Shown here one piece after another: positions 7,711 through 15,659 of a stretch of DNA of 29,542 nucleotides. The translations under genes were made by a program, and so were the position numbers. Below the pieces are notes generated by a model, which saw nothing but the letters and a program-made list of their open reading frames with translations, was not told where the DNA came from and searched no databases. This DNA is from Sulfurovum sp. GTDB lineage: Bacteria > Campylobacterota > Campylobacteria > Campylobacterales > Sulfurovaceae. The stretch spans positions 1-29,542 of the forward strand of contig JAGXFO010000010.1 in NCBI GenBank assembly GCA_024637255.1, given 5' to 3'. Every line of letters begins with the position of its first letter. Position 1 is the first letter of the stretch.

Positions 7711-8217
7711 TTATAAAACCCTCTGATCTAAAATAAAATCACGTATAACATGTATAAAAACATGTACCTTTTGATTTGCATCCACACTAAATTTTGCCTG
7801 CTCCTTATAGGTATCTATGCGCTGGTTAAACAAAGCTCTAGCCTTGGATTCATCTTGAAGTAAGGGTCGCTTATCACGCTCTTTTTTGGGTAATCGTTCC
7901 ATTATGACATCAAAGTCAGCGTCTATGTAAATAATAAGAGACTTCTTCGGTATAGAGCTATATATAGGCAGTCCACCACCTGTAGCAATAATTTGACCCT
8001 TTTTTTGGCTTAGTTCATTGATGCATTTTTGTTCAAGAGAGCGAAAATACGCTTCGCCTTTGTTCGCAAAAATATCACTAATACTGCTATTTTGCTCTGC
8101 TTCAATAATACTATCAACATCCACAAAGTTTTTGTAGAGTTGCCTTGCAAGCACTTTGCCTACACTGGTTTTACCGCTTCCCATAAAGCCTATCAATATT
8201 ATGTTATCGTACACCAA
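7711..8217 (-). CDS. aroK: Shikimate kinase
   Basis: A 168-residue shikimate kinase, the fifth step of the chorismate pathway, phosphorylating shikimate with ATP. It has the Walker A GFMGSGKTS (residues 10-18), the VDVD shikimate-binding pair (Asp33, Asp35), an Arg in YFRSLE, the GGG loop (IATGGGLP), and the lid RDKRPLL. Length is normal for AroK. There is no ATG near the expected start; TTG (8217) and the adjacent GTG (8214) both follow an AAAGGG, so the gene uses a non-ATG start. It appears to lead into the EEP hydrolase gene. Confidence 0.92.
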   Translation of the reverse strand: MVYDNIILIGFMGSGKTSVGKVLARQLYKNFVDVDSIIEAEQNSSISDIFANKGEAYFRSLEQKCINELSQKKGQIIATGGGLPIYSSIPKKSLIIYIDADFDVIMERLPKKERDKRPLLQDESKARALFNQRIDTYKEQAKFSVDANQKVHVFIHVIRDFILDQRVL

Positions 8218-8236
8218 TTAGTACCCTTTTTTTACT

Positions 8237-8400
8237 ATTTTTTTAATTTGTATTTATGTTGTTTTATCAAGTTCCATAGGGACTCAATAATAAAAATACG
8301 GGGACATGATACCCACTTAATTATCCTCTGTACCGTCGCTTGATCTAATTCTAAGACTTTAGCAATCGTGTGCTGAGAATAGCCTTGCTGAATGACTCCA
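8237..8400 (-). pseudogene. Remnant of a Y1/REP-type transposase C-terminus (HTH)
   Basis: Directly after the HPP stop, the other reading frame encodes KDSGVIQQGYSQHTIAKVLE then LDQATVQRIIK. This is a helix-turn-helix like those ending IS200-type or REP-associated tyrosine transposases (G-Y-x-x-x-x-I-A-x-x-L plus V-x-x-I-I-K). No catalytic HUH or Tyr region is present, and any start would lie inside the HPP gene. I read it as a scrap of an old element rather than a gene. Confidence 0.45.
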
Positions 8401-8406
8401 CTATCT

Positions 8407-8958
8407 TTACATCCAGTACCGAGGGTAATGTCTTTGTTGGTTTCTTGATAAATTATTAACAAAAAGTGCAACAAAAAGTAAAATCATTGCTCCTAGTAAA
8501 ATAGGGGATATGACATACATGAATCCCAGATTATGGATCTGTTCTGTTCCTATGATGGCTATGAGGGCAGTAGCTCCTCCTGGTGGATGTAGAGTTCTGG
8601 TTAAATGCATTGCAACGATAGAAAGTGAAACAGCCAATGCTCCCAAAATGGCAATATCGAAGGGCAGATATTGGAATATAGCAACACCAATAATCGCTGA
8701 AATGATATTTCCGCCAACGAGGTTCCGAGGTTGTGAGAATTCCGCTTGAGGTGCGCCATAAAGCAAGACGGCAGATGCACCAAATGAACCTATTAAATAT
8801 ATGTGATCCAAGGTCTCAATTTTCATAAACTGGTTAATAAACGATATCAAATAGATCCCTAAGAATGCACCTATAAATGACAGTGTGATTTCCCTAAGAG
8901 GTTTTCTTGGTGGGCTAACACCTCCGCCTTTCATTTTTTTAAAATACTTTTTCAACAT
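8407..8958 (-). CDS. HPP family integral membrane protein
   Basis: A 183-residue membrane protein of the HPP family, named for the motif seen here as TLHPPGGATALIAIIG (around residues 122-137). The second family signature FGASAVLLYGAPQAEFSQPRN is shown in part as FGASAVLLYGAP and EFSQPRNLVGG. Four to five membrane helices are predicted, with a basic N-terminus and the typical R-H-Y-P-x-Y-W end. The ATG has AAGG 10 bases upstream. HPP proteins in cyanobacteria and chloroplasts have been linked to nitrite transport; that role here is inference. It lies downstream of a group III globin on the same strand. Confidence 0.87.
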   Translation of the reverse strand: MLKKYFKKMKGGGVSPPRKPLREITLSFIGAFLGIYLISFINQFMKIETLDHIYLIGSFGASAVLLYGAPQAEFSQPRNLVGGNIISAIIGVAIFQYLPFDIAILGALAVSLSIVAMHLTRTLHPPGGATALIAIIGTEQIHNLGFMYVISPILLGAMILLFVALFVNNLSRNQQRHYPRYWM

Positions 8959-9115
8959 TCTTGAAACCTTTTCTGTTTGATCGCTTGTGTAAAAATATGG
9001 GCAGTGTTCTTGATTTCGTGCAAGCAGTGGACGATTTCAAAAATTGTATCAAAAAAATGCTATTGTAAGGCATTTTTCATTATGTTTATATCAAAAACTT
9101 TAGCAAATGGAGCAT

Positions 9116-9496
9116 TTATGTTATCATTAAATTCTGCATAAAATTCCTTGCTATAAGAGTGCTGCGTTCTTTAAATCTTTTAGCAATATCATCTACGTAC
9201 ACCTCATCTAACGTTTCAGCAAAAAGCTTTAGCCACTGCTCAAACGTCTCACGCTTTAGTGTTCCCAGCTTAGTATGAGGTAAAAACAAATTACCATTAT
9301 ATTTGGGCTTGCCAAATGCCAGTGAACTCCAAAAGCCTATTATAATCTCTAAGTGCGTTACCCAGCGTTCATTGCTCATATCATCACCAAGTTTAGCGAT
9401 AAAAAATGGCCCTACAATGTCATCTTTAATTATTTTGGCATAAAATGTCATAATGAGTATTCTGATGTTTTCTTTGGTGATTTCTTGTGCTTGCAT
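9116..9496 (-). CDS. Group III truncated haemoglobin
   Basis: A 126-residue globin of the trHb III (Ctb-like) group. The haem-pocket residues typical of this group can be placed: Tyr19 (B10, in MTFYAK), His48 (E7, in WVTHLE), proximal His74 (F8, in FLPHTKLG) and Trp88 (G8, in FEQWLKLF). In Campylobacter jejuni the related Ctb binds O2 and is part of the nitrosative-stress response. A longer frame to 9616 exists, but it overlaps the upstream gene and adds 40 residues foreign to the family; the ATG at 9496 has a GGAG Shine-Dalgarno. It lies between the DUF6714-like gene and the HPP gene, all on the minus strand. Confidence 0.9.
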   Translation of the reverse strand: MQAQEITKENIRILIMTFYAKIIKDDIVGPFFIAKLGDDMSNERWVTHLEIIIGFWSSLAFGKPKYNGNLFLPHTKLGTLKRETFEQWLKLFAETLDEVYVDDIAKRFKERSTLIARNFMQNLMIT

Positions 9497-9597
9497 GTTG
9501 GCTCCGTAATTTTGATGAGGTGCATAAAAAGGTGATAGGTCAGATTCATTTGAAGTGTCCACAGGGAAATACCCTTGGACACTAAAGCAACGACAAT

Positions 9598-10077
9598 TTA
9601 AAGGTATGCGCCCCACTTTTTTTCTAGTGCCGCTTGTGCGGAATCAACATCCACCCACACTTCACCAATGCTTAGCATGTGTTGTAAAAACTTTGCTACA
9701 ACTCTTTTTTGTTCCACTGTATATAAATCAAGTTTATCATGACCCTGTGCGCCTTCTTCTATGGTATAAATCGTTGTATCGACGGACAAAGAACCATCTT
9801 TATAATGATTGATGATATAAATCATATATGCGGGTAAGGCCCATTTGATACCTTGTGAATCCATAAGCTCCATAACAGAAGAGTAAGAGGCGATATATTT
9901 ATCTGCTATTTCCGTCCATGATTTCCACCACATTCTGTCTTTATTGTTTCCCTTTTGGATTATTTTTGGACTGCTGCCAACATATATTTCATCTGCTTCA
10001 TAGATGCCGATGCCATCCTTGAGTTCCACGCCCTTGAATGCTGTTTCTATCTCTTGTATGAGTTGTTCTTTGTCCAT
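9598..10077 (-). CDS. DUF6714-like hypothetical protein
   Basis: A 159-residue soluble protein. The central block with W-W-K-S-W-T-E-I followed by an S-x-x-E-L-M-D-S-Q-G region and ALPAYMIYIINHY resembles DUF6714, whose members share a W-x-x-[IV] segment and a YLPAYM-like motif; function is unknown. The N-terminal helix (QLIQEIETAFKGV) also fits that family. An AGGAG lies 11 bases before the ATG. The assignment is from memory of the motif pattern and moderately sure. It ends 101 bases before the globin start. Confidence 0.65.
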   Translation of the reverse strand: MDKEQLIQEIETAFKGVELKDGIGIYEADEIYVGSSPKIIQKGNNKDRMWWKSWTEIADKYIASYSSVMELMDSQGIKWALPAYMIYIINHYKDGSLSVDTTIYTIEEGAQGHDKLDLYTVEQKRVVAKFLQHMLSIGEVWVDVDSAQAALEKKWGAYL

Positions 10078-10170
10078 AAACTATATTTCTCCTGTGAGCC
10101 GTCTTTATATGCTTATATATAATTATAGGTTAATAGTAGGTTAAAAATAAAAGAGGTACAGGCAGGTTTT

Positions 10171-11187
10171 TTATACTAGCCATTTTTCATCACTAAAAAC
10201 AATGTGGCCATCTATATCAAACGAGGTGGTGTCTATCATCACATCTATATGAAATTTACCGCTGTTTCTTTTAAAACCCTCTTTGGCATATATGCCATGC
10301 TTTGCACCCAAAGAGAGATGCAGGCCACACATTCGCTCATAAGTCCCCATATCTGAGACGAATTTGTCTTTGCTAAATGCACGGTTTAGCCCAAGTCCTA
10401 ATTCTCGTACCCAGACCACACCTTCTTCTTCTTTGATCAAATCCAATACAGCTTCAAAGTCTACTGTGGTGTTTTCTGTTTTTACAAGTTGACCGTTTTC
10501 AATGGTGATTGTAATAGGATGTGGGGGAATATTTACATTGTAGTTTATATCACCAAATGCTATGATGTTTGTTTTTCCATTTAAAGATTTCAGCTCTTTT
10601 GCTTCTGTAAAGACCTCTCCGATGGGGAACTGACCACCTATGTTGTTCATTTTTCTATAGTCACCAATGTTTAGTTTTGGCTCTTCAAAACCACCGCGAT
10701 AGATGAGCTTTTTATCTCCGCTATATACAACTGCACCTGTGGCGACGTGTAGCATATTTTGCAATGTATGCCCTGTGTGGTGGTAATAATGTTTATCGTA
10801 AGCAAGAGCGTTCACATAGTGTTTGACTTCATCATCTTTAGGCATTCTGCCTAGATGAGGGTGCTCCGCTACTTTTATCTTTTTTTTGAACAGTTCAATT
10901 CTGATGCGAAAAGCCGACAAGCGAAAACTGCTAGATTGCACCAAGGCTACAAAATCTCCGGGGACTAGAGCTTCAATTTGTGACATGATTTCATCTGTGG
11001 GGGTGTCATGAAAATTAATAAAGAGTCCGTTTGGCAAAGCCATACGGTACGCCTCTGTGAGCACAATAGACAGAGGAGAGTTTAAATCATAAATGACTAA
11101 AGCCCTGCTGTTTTCATCGTACAAAAAAACATCACGAAGGGTGTCTTTTAAATTTTGAGAGGCATTATGTGCTAAGGTGGCTGACAT
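10171..11187 (-). CDS. M29-like metallopeptidase (aminopeptidase T-related)
   Basis: About 338 residues. The C-terminal half has the arrangement of M29 thermophilic aminopeptidases: Glu in PIGEVFTEAK, Glu in RELGLGLNR, His in LHLSLGAKHGIY, and the H-I-D-V-M-I-D segment near the end (M29 has a similar H-x-D motif). The N-terminal half resembles the Rossmann-like lobe of that family. A TTG at 11241 would add 18 residues; I prefer the ATG at 11187 (MSATLAHNASQ), which has AAGAG at suitable spacing. Expected to be a cytosolic metal-dependent peptidase; whether it is active, and on which peptides, is not known. Confidence 0.7.
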   Translation of the reverse strand: MSATLAHNASQNLKDTLRDVFLYDENSRALVIYDLNSPLSIVLTEAYRMALPNGLFINFHDTPTDEIMSQIEALVPGDFVALVQSSSFRLSAFRIRIELFKKKIKVAEHPHLGRMPKDDEVKHYVNALAYDKHYYHHTGHTLQNMLHVATGAVVYSGDKKLIYRGGFEEPKLNIGDYRKMNNIGGQFPIGEVFTEAKELKSLNGKTNIIAFGDINYNVNIPPHPITITIENGQLVKTENTTVDFEAVLDLIKEEEGVVWVRELGLGLNRAFSKDKFVSDMGTYERMCGLHLSLGAKHGIYAKEGFKRNSGKFHIDVMIDTTSFDIDGHIVFSDEKWLV

Positions 11188-11258
11188 GAACACTCTTTTT
11201 GTTGGGATTATTTCTTTTATTTTACAAAAAATATGCTTCAAAGGATGATTTTGACTTT

Positions 11259-11726
11259 TTATCTCTCCTCAAAAGACACTTCATCTAGAGAAAAATCTTT
11301 TAGCTTGTCCATGAGCCAATGATGTATTTTAGAATCTTCGTTGAAATAAAAGAATATTCCTTCTCCCTCATCATCATTTTGAATGAGTAAGCCATCTTGA
11401 CTATCGTCAGACCACTGCGCTAAACTGTCGTAAAATGCAGGCTCTCTTTGTAAAATAAAAGTTTGCGCAATGATGGCTTTTTCTAAAGAGTAAAAGAGAA
11501 ATCTTTTATGAGCAACCTCATCTAAATTTAACGCAGAATTCTGATTCATTCTGTAAACTTTGTACTCAAAAGTTTCTAAGATTTCAGACAAAAATGCTTT
11601 AAGCCAATCTACCACTTTTGTCATACACGCAGAGGTCTCTTTATCGGTATTGTCTCTATCTAAATATACTGTATTGTAATCTTTGCATATATTGCTGTAG
11701 TCTATGCCTATGCCTATTTTTTTCAT
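11259..11726 (-). CDS. Hypothetical protein, about 155 aa
   Basis: A soluble protein of 155 residues (164 if started at 11753). It opens KKIGIGIDYSNICKDYNTVY, which has the feel of an actin/HSP70-type or nuclease-type strand (IGIDYSN) but is not enough for an assignment. The rest is helical with an acidic patch NDDEGEGIFFYFNED. I chose the ATG at 11726 because AAGG lies 10 bases upstream; the ATG at 11753 has no Shine-Dalgarno. It lies 71 bases before the M29-like gene and is probably co-transcribed. Confidence 0.62.
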   Translation of the reverse strand: MKKIGIGIDYSNICKDYNTVYLDRDNTDKETSACMTKVVDWLKAFLSEILETFEYKVYRMNQNSALNLDEVAHKRFLFYSLEKAIIAQTFILQREPAFYDSLAQWSDDSQDGLLIQNDDEGEGIFFYFNEDSKIHHWLMDKLKDFSLDEVSFEER

Positions 11727-11764
11727 TGCAAGCCACCCTTCTTGTTGCGACATTCTTTAGAAGA

Positions 11765-11899
11765 ATGAATACGCCAAATTTTATGGAAGCCATCATACAA
11801 GAAAAAGATAAAATTATGGGTAGGCGCAAGTGTTCCGTGAGTGCAAGCGTATATACAAAGAGGTTAGATGAATTGATTATTTTAGTGCAGCATAAGTAA
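11765..11899 (+). CDS. Possible 44-aa protein resembling Spo0E-like helix pair
   Basis: A short frame reads MNTPNFMEAIIQEKDKIMGR, a variable stretch, then SVYTKRLDELIILVQHK and TAA. The spacing of two amphipathic helices and the end S-x-x-x-x-x-L-D-x-L-I resembles the Spo0E-like fold (S-Q-E-L-D-x-L-I). The Shine-Dalgarno is poor (AGAAG too close). It diverges from the hypothetical gene and ends exactly where the convergent EamA stop begins. The similarity is by eye and may be chance. Confidence 0.35.
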   Translation: MNTPNFMEAIIQEKDKIMGRRKCSVSASVYTKRLDELIILVQHK

Positions 11900-12766
11900 T
11901 TAGCCCTTTACAGGCCTGGTGATTAAATACCCACCTACAAGTACAGGAACTATGCCTAATAATTGACGAAACTCCGGTATTTCATCTAAATAAATATACG
12001 CAAAAAAGAGTGTCATCACTGGCATCAGAGCCAGCATAGCAGAGAGTTTGGTGATGGAAATGCGGTTGAGGGCTTCTATCCACATGATTTTAGAGACTAC
12101 GTATACTCCTGTGGCTATGAGAAACATGTAGGGCAGGGCAGACATAAAGGCTTCATAGCTCACAGAAGGCTCCATTAAGTATGCCAACAGTGCTACAAAA
12201 GGTAAGCCAACCACTGTCCTGAAACCCAAGATGGTCTCAGCAGAGCAGTATACTCTGGCACGTTTTTGATAAAGATTGACTATGGGAGCCATGGCAGCAG
12301 AAGCCAAGATGAGCATGTCACCCTTGTTTAACGAAAAGTCTTCGGGGATGAGTATAATGAGTGCACCCACCCCCATGATGATGGCACCTGCGAGGTGTAT
12401 TTTCTGCATCTTCTCGTTACCTAAGACATTGAAGTAGAGGTATGAAAATAGTACTTGCAAGAAGACAATGACCGCCATATTTCCCGCTGTTGTATACCGC
12501 ATTCCTATGAATATAAGGGTGAAAATAGAGGTAATCCAAAAAGTAGTAAGAAGTAAGTCTTTGTAAGCTTTTTTGTTTTTTAGTTCTGAAAATCGCTTGC
12601 GTTTGTACATGATAGCCACATAGAAAAACAAAGCAATCATGAGGCTATACATATAGGTGTGCAAAGCCCCTACATAAGACATGGCAACAATGGAAAGTAT
12701 GGGAAACCAAGACTCAAGCAGAGTAAGACCCAGCATAAGCAGCTCGCCTTCGCGTTCTTTGGTCAT
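11900..12766 (-). CDS. EamA/DMT family transporter
   Basis: A 288-residue protein with about ten membrane helices in two EamA repeats. Typical end-of-repeat segments are visible (LAGAIIMGVGALIILIPE in the first, LLGIVPVLVGGYLITRP in the second). It belongs to the drug/metabolite transporter superfamily; the substrate cannot be predicted. The open frame continues upstream to 12820, but I use the ATG at 12766 because AGGA lies 10 bases before it and the extra 18 residues are hydrophilic and atypical. The gene lies downstream of the tRNA on the same strand. Confidence 0.83.
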   Translation of the reverse strand: MTKEREGELLMLGLTLLESWFPILSIVAMSYVGALHTYMYSLMIALFFYVAIMYKRKRFSELKNKKAYKDLLLTTFWITSIFTLIFIGMRYTTAGNMAVIVFLQVLFSYLYFNVLGNEKMQKIHLAGAIIMGVGALIILIPEDFSLNKGDMLILASAAMAPIVNLYQKRARVYCSAETILGFRTVVGLPFVALLAYLMEPSVSYEAFMSALPYMFLIATGVYVVSKIMWIEALNRISITKLSAMLALMPVMTLFFAYIYLDEIPEFRQLLGIVPVLVGGYLITRPVKG

Positions 12767-12966
12767 GGGGCCAGTCCTTTTCTCATTTTCTATGTATTGT
12801 AGCAAAAATATGCCATACATCTTTTTTCATTTAGATCATAATAAAAAAGAGAAGGATTGGAAAAGGGCTGTGTATGAAAGGCATTTTAAAATATCAAAAA
12901 GTTTGCTTTAGGAGGTCAATAGAACGTCAAGTTGAATGATGCATAAATACTGTATTGTTTATATTG

Positions 12967-13051
12967 TGGTACCCCGGGTCGGATTCGAACCGACACGCCC
13001 TAAGGCAGAAGATTTTGAGTCTACCAAGTCTACCAGTTCCATCACCGAGGC
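12967..13051 (-). tRNA. tRNA-Leu (anticodon CAA), CCA encoded
   Basis: The reverse strand folds as a class II tRNA: acceptor GCCTCGG with CCGGGGT, D arm with GGTAGAC, anticodon loop CTCAAAA (anticodon CAA, reads UUG), a long variable arm (GCC TTA GGGC), and the T arm GTCGG-TTCGAAT-CCGAC. Discriminator A and CCA are encoded at 12967-12970. One T-T mismatch sits inside the anticodon stem (GTAGA against TCTTC), and the 9-mer TGGTAGACT occurs twice in tandem across the D arm and anticodon stem. Confidence 0.95.
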
Positions 13052-13054
13052 ACA

Positions 13055-13070
13055 TACGTTTTAAAACGTA
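13055..13070. repeat. Perfect 16-base palindrome beside the tRNA gene
   Basis: TACGTTTTAAAACGTA is a perfect inverted repeat starting 4 bases upstream of the tRNA-Leu 5' end. It could be a processing or regulatory element, or simply AT-rich chance. Confidence 0.5.
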
Positions 13071-13208
13071 GATGGGATTTTACTCCCAGAGAGCTTAAAT
13101 AGTGTTTAGTATGCTTCTGAAGCATAGAAAAATGTACCCCAAAGGGCATTTTTTCTTATGTAGCGGTACATTTTGATCCCTTTTCATAGGTGACTAAACT
13201 TAATTTGA

Positions 13209-13214
13209 TATAAT
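13209..13214 (+). promoter_or_regulatory. TATAAT -10 box for ftsK
   Basis: A perfect TATAAT covers the first ATG (13213) of the ftsK frame. Transcription would start near 13221, leaving GGAG (13240-13243) and a TTG at 13249 as the translation start. Confidence 0.5.
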
Positions 13215-13248
13215 GACTTTATTATTTAATATGATATTTGGAGAAATT

Positions 13249-15495
13249 TTGAGAATTACGATTATCATCACGGCTATACTTTTTATTTACGCTGCATTTT
13301 CCACAATCTTCCATGAAACAGCTTTGGTAGGAGATATAGGAAAGCAAATAGGAAATACCAATCTTTATTTGTTTGGATATCTTGCATATGCGAATGTTTT
13401 TGTCCTGTTTTACCCTCTATATAGACTATATTCTGATGCAAAGGTAAGAAAAAAAATAGATTTTTACCTAGGATGGATACTCCTCTTTATTGCGATTATA
13501 CTTTTTGCTTCTTTGAGCCTGGAAGCTGAAAATATAGGTTTTATAGGTACACAGATTGTGGAGTTTCTGTATCCTCTAATCGGAAAAGCGGGCTTGTGGC
13601 TCTTTTGGCTGATGATCATGGCGCTTTCTTTGCTGTTCATTATAGACGATGACTTTAAATTTTCCAGTCTTAAAACGAAGAGATCTAAGGTTTCGCTTTC
13701 TTTGGTTTCGCATTCTCTTTCATGGGTGGGCAGTATTTTGACTGCGCTTAAAAAAGTGCTCAAAATAATATTTACAAACCCTTTTAATTCACCTTCTCTT
13801 GAGGATGAGATGATGCCCGTGTTAGATATGACAGACAGGGAGCCTAAAGAAAAACCTGCAAAAAGAAAACCTGCTGCCCTCAAGACCTTGGCTAAACCAC
13901 AAATGGAAAAAGTACAAAGTTTTGACGAGACAGAAGACCCTGTGTTAAACGAGATACTTGAGCTTGAACATGAGATGGAAATCAGTACAGCTGCAGCAAA
14001 GAGTATCAAAACCAACTCACATGTAGAGATTGTGAGCGAACTTGAAGAAAATTCAAAATTGATGGACCAGATAGACAAAGGTGTGATGGTAAAACCAAAG
14101 AATTTCAAACTCCCCAAACTTGATTTTTTACAAAAAGCGCCTAAAACAACCAAGAAAATAAATGAAGCCGAGATAGACAAAAAAATAGAAGAATTGCTTT
14201 CTAAATTGCAAGAATTTAAAGTCGATGGCGATGTTGTGCGAACCTACAGTGGCCCTTTGGTCACCACCTTTGAATTTAAGCCTGCACCCAATGTAAAGAT
14301 TTCCAAAATCTTGAACCTTCAGGATGACCTTGCTATGGCACTTTCTGCAGAAACCATACGGATTCAGGCACCTATTCCCGGACGTGATGTGGTGGGTATA
14401 GAGATACCAAATGAAACCATAGATACGATTTATCTGCGTGAGATACTTGAAAGTGATCTGTTTAAAGAGTCCAGTTCTCCTTTGACTGTAGCACTGGGTA
14501 AAGATATAGTGGGTAACCCGTTTATAACCGATATCAAAAAGCTTCCCCATCTGCTTATAGCAGGAACCACTGGTTCTGGTAAATCAGTAGGTATTAATGC
14601 AATGATTCTTTCTTTATTGTATAGGAATGATCCTGATCAGTTGAAGTTGATGCTTATTGACCCCAAGATGCTGGAATTCTCCATTTACAATGACATACCG
14701 CATCTTATTACACCGGTTATCACTGAGCCAAAAAAAGCCATTGCCGCACTTTCAAATATGGTAGGTGAAATGGGGCGTCGTTATAAACTCATGGCTGAGA
14801 ACCGTACAAAAAACATAGACAATTACAATGAAAAAGTAAAAAATGACGGCTCTGCCGATCCTTTGCCGTTCATCGTCATCGTAATAGATGAATTGGCCGA
14901 CCTTATGATGAGCGGTGGCAAAGAGGTAGAGTACTCCATTGCCAGACTCGCGCAGATGGCAAGGGCATCGGGTATACACCTCATAGTCGCAACACAAAGA
15001 CCAAGTGTTGATGTTGTAACGGGCTTAATCAAGGCAAATTTACCTTCAAGACTAAGTTATAGAGTAGGGCAGCGTATAGACTCCAAGGTTATCCTCGATG
15101 CAATGGGGGCAGAGAGTTTACTAGGACGAGGGGATGGCCTTTTTACTCCTCCGGGCTCTACTGGACTGGTACGTTTGCATGCACCATGGAATACAGAAAA
15201 AGAGATAGAGGAAATTGTCGAATTTCTCAAGGCACAGCGCTTGCCAGAATATGATGAGAGCTATCTGGTGGCAGGCGGAGCAGCCAATTCTGATATGCAG
15301 AGCGGAGATATAGAACTTGATCCATTGTTTGAAGAAGCAAAACAAGTTGTTTTAACCGACAATAAAACATCTATCTCCTATTTGCAGCGAAAACTTCAAA
15401 TAGGCTACAATCGTTCCGCCAACATTATAGAACAACTTGAAGCTATGGGTATACTGAGTGAACCCAATGCAAAAGGTAACAGAGAAATAGTCTAA
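13249..15495 (+). CDS. ftsK: DNA translocase FtsK/SpoIIIE family
   Basis: A membrane-anchored ATP-driven DNA pump acting at the division septum to clear and align chromosome termini. In the 748-residue version: four N-terminal membrane helices (about residues 1-140), a charged linker, then the motor with Walker A GTTGSGKS (439-446) and Walker B VIDELADLM (Asp547-Glu548). The C-terminal winged-helix gamma domain follows (ISYLQRKLQIGYNRSANIIE in part) and would read polar guide sequences. The first ATG at 13213 lies inside a perfect -10 box without a Shine-Dalgarno. TTG 13249 has GGAG 5 bases upstream, so I use it; ATG 13231 is another option. Confidence 0.93.
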   Translation: MRITIIITAILFIYAAFSTIFHETALVGDIGKQIGNTNLYLFGYLAYANVFVLFYPLYRLYSDAKVRKKIDFYLGWILLFIAIILFASLSLEAENIGFIGTQIVEFLYPLIGKAGLWLFWLMIMALSLLFIIDDDFKFSSLKTKRSKVSLSLVSHSLSWVGSILTALKKVLKIIFTNPFNSPSLEDEMMPVLDMTDREPKEKPAKRKPAALKTLAKPQMEKVQSFDETEDPVLNEILELEHEMEISTAAAKSIKTNSHVEIVSELEENSKLMDQIDKGVMVKPKNFKLPKLDFLQKAPKTTKKINEAEIDKKIEELLSKLQEFKVDGDVVRTYSGPLVTTFEFKPAPNVKISKILNLQDDLAMALSAETIRIQAPIPGRDVVGIEIPNETIDTIYLREILESDLFKESSSPLTVALGKDIVGNPFITDIKKLPHLLIAGTTGSGKSVGINAMILSLLYRNDPDQLKLMLIDPKMLEFSIYNDIPHLITPVITEPKKAIAALSNMVGEMGRRYKLMAENRTKNIDNYNEKVKNDGSADPLPFIVIVIDELADLMMSGGKEVEYSIARLAQMARASGIHLIVATQRPSVDVVTGLIKANLPSRLSYRVGQRIDSKVILDAMGAESLLGRGDGLFTPPGSTGLVRLHAPWNTEKEIEEIVEFLKAQRLPEYDESYLVAGGAANSDMQSGDIELDPLFEEAKQVVLTDNKTSISYLQRKLQIGYNRSANIIEQLEAMGILSEPNAKGNREIV

Positions 15496-15659
15496 TTTTC
15501 TCTGCTTTGACATATAGTTTCTTTTTTATAAGTTATTTGACATTTTGTTTGTAACCATCCGACACATAAAGTTTATCTCTTTAATATCCTACACTTACAG
15601 AGGCTTATTCAAATTATTTTTTGCTAATATAAGTCACAAATATTACACAGGAGACCATA

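Noticed and set aside
9497..9616. 40-residue N-terminal extension of the first globin
   Set aside because: It overlaps the end of the DUF6714-like gene, has no family match, and the ATG at 9496 has a proper Shine-Dalgarno and gives the normal globin length.
13118..13175. Inverted repeats (TATGCTTC/GAAGCATA and AATGTACC/GGTACATT) upstream of ftsK
   Set aside because: Short stems in an AT-rich divergent region; no T-run in a position that would make a terminator and no known operator match.
13464..14180. Long minus-strand frame (238 codons) inside ftsK
   Set aside because: It is antisense to the well-supported ftsK coding region, is Ser/Leu-rich without domain features, and has no Shine-Dalgarno.
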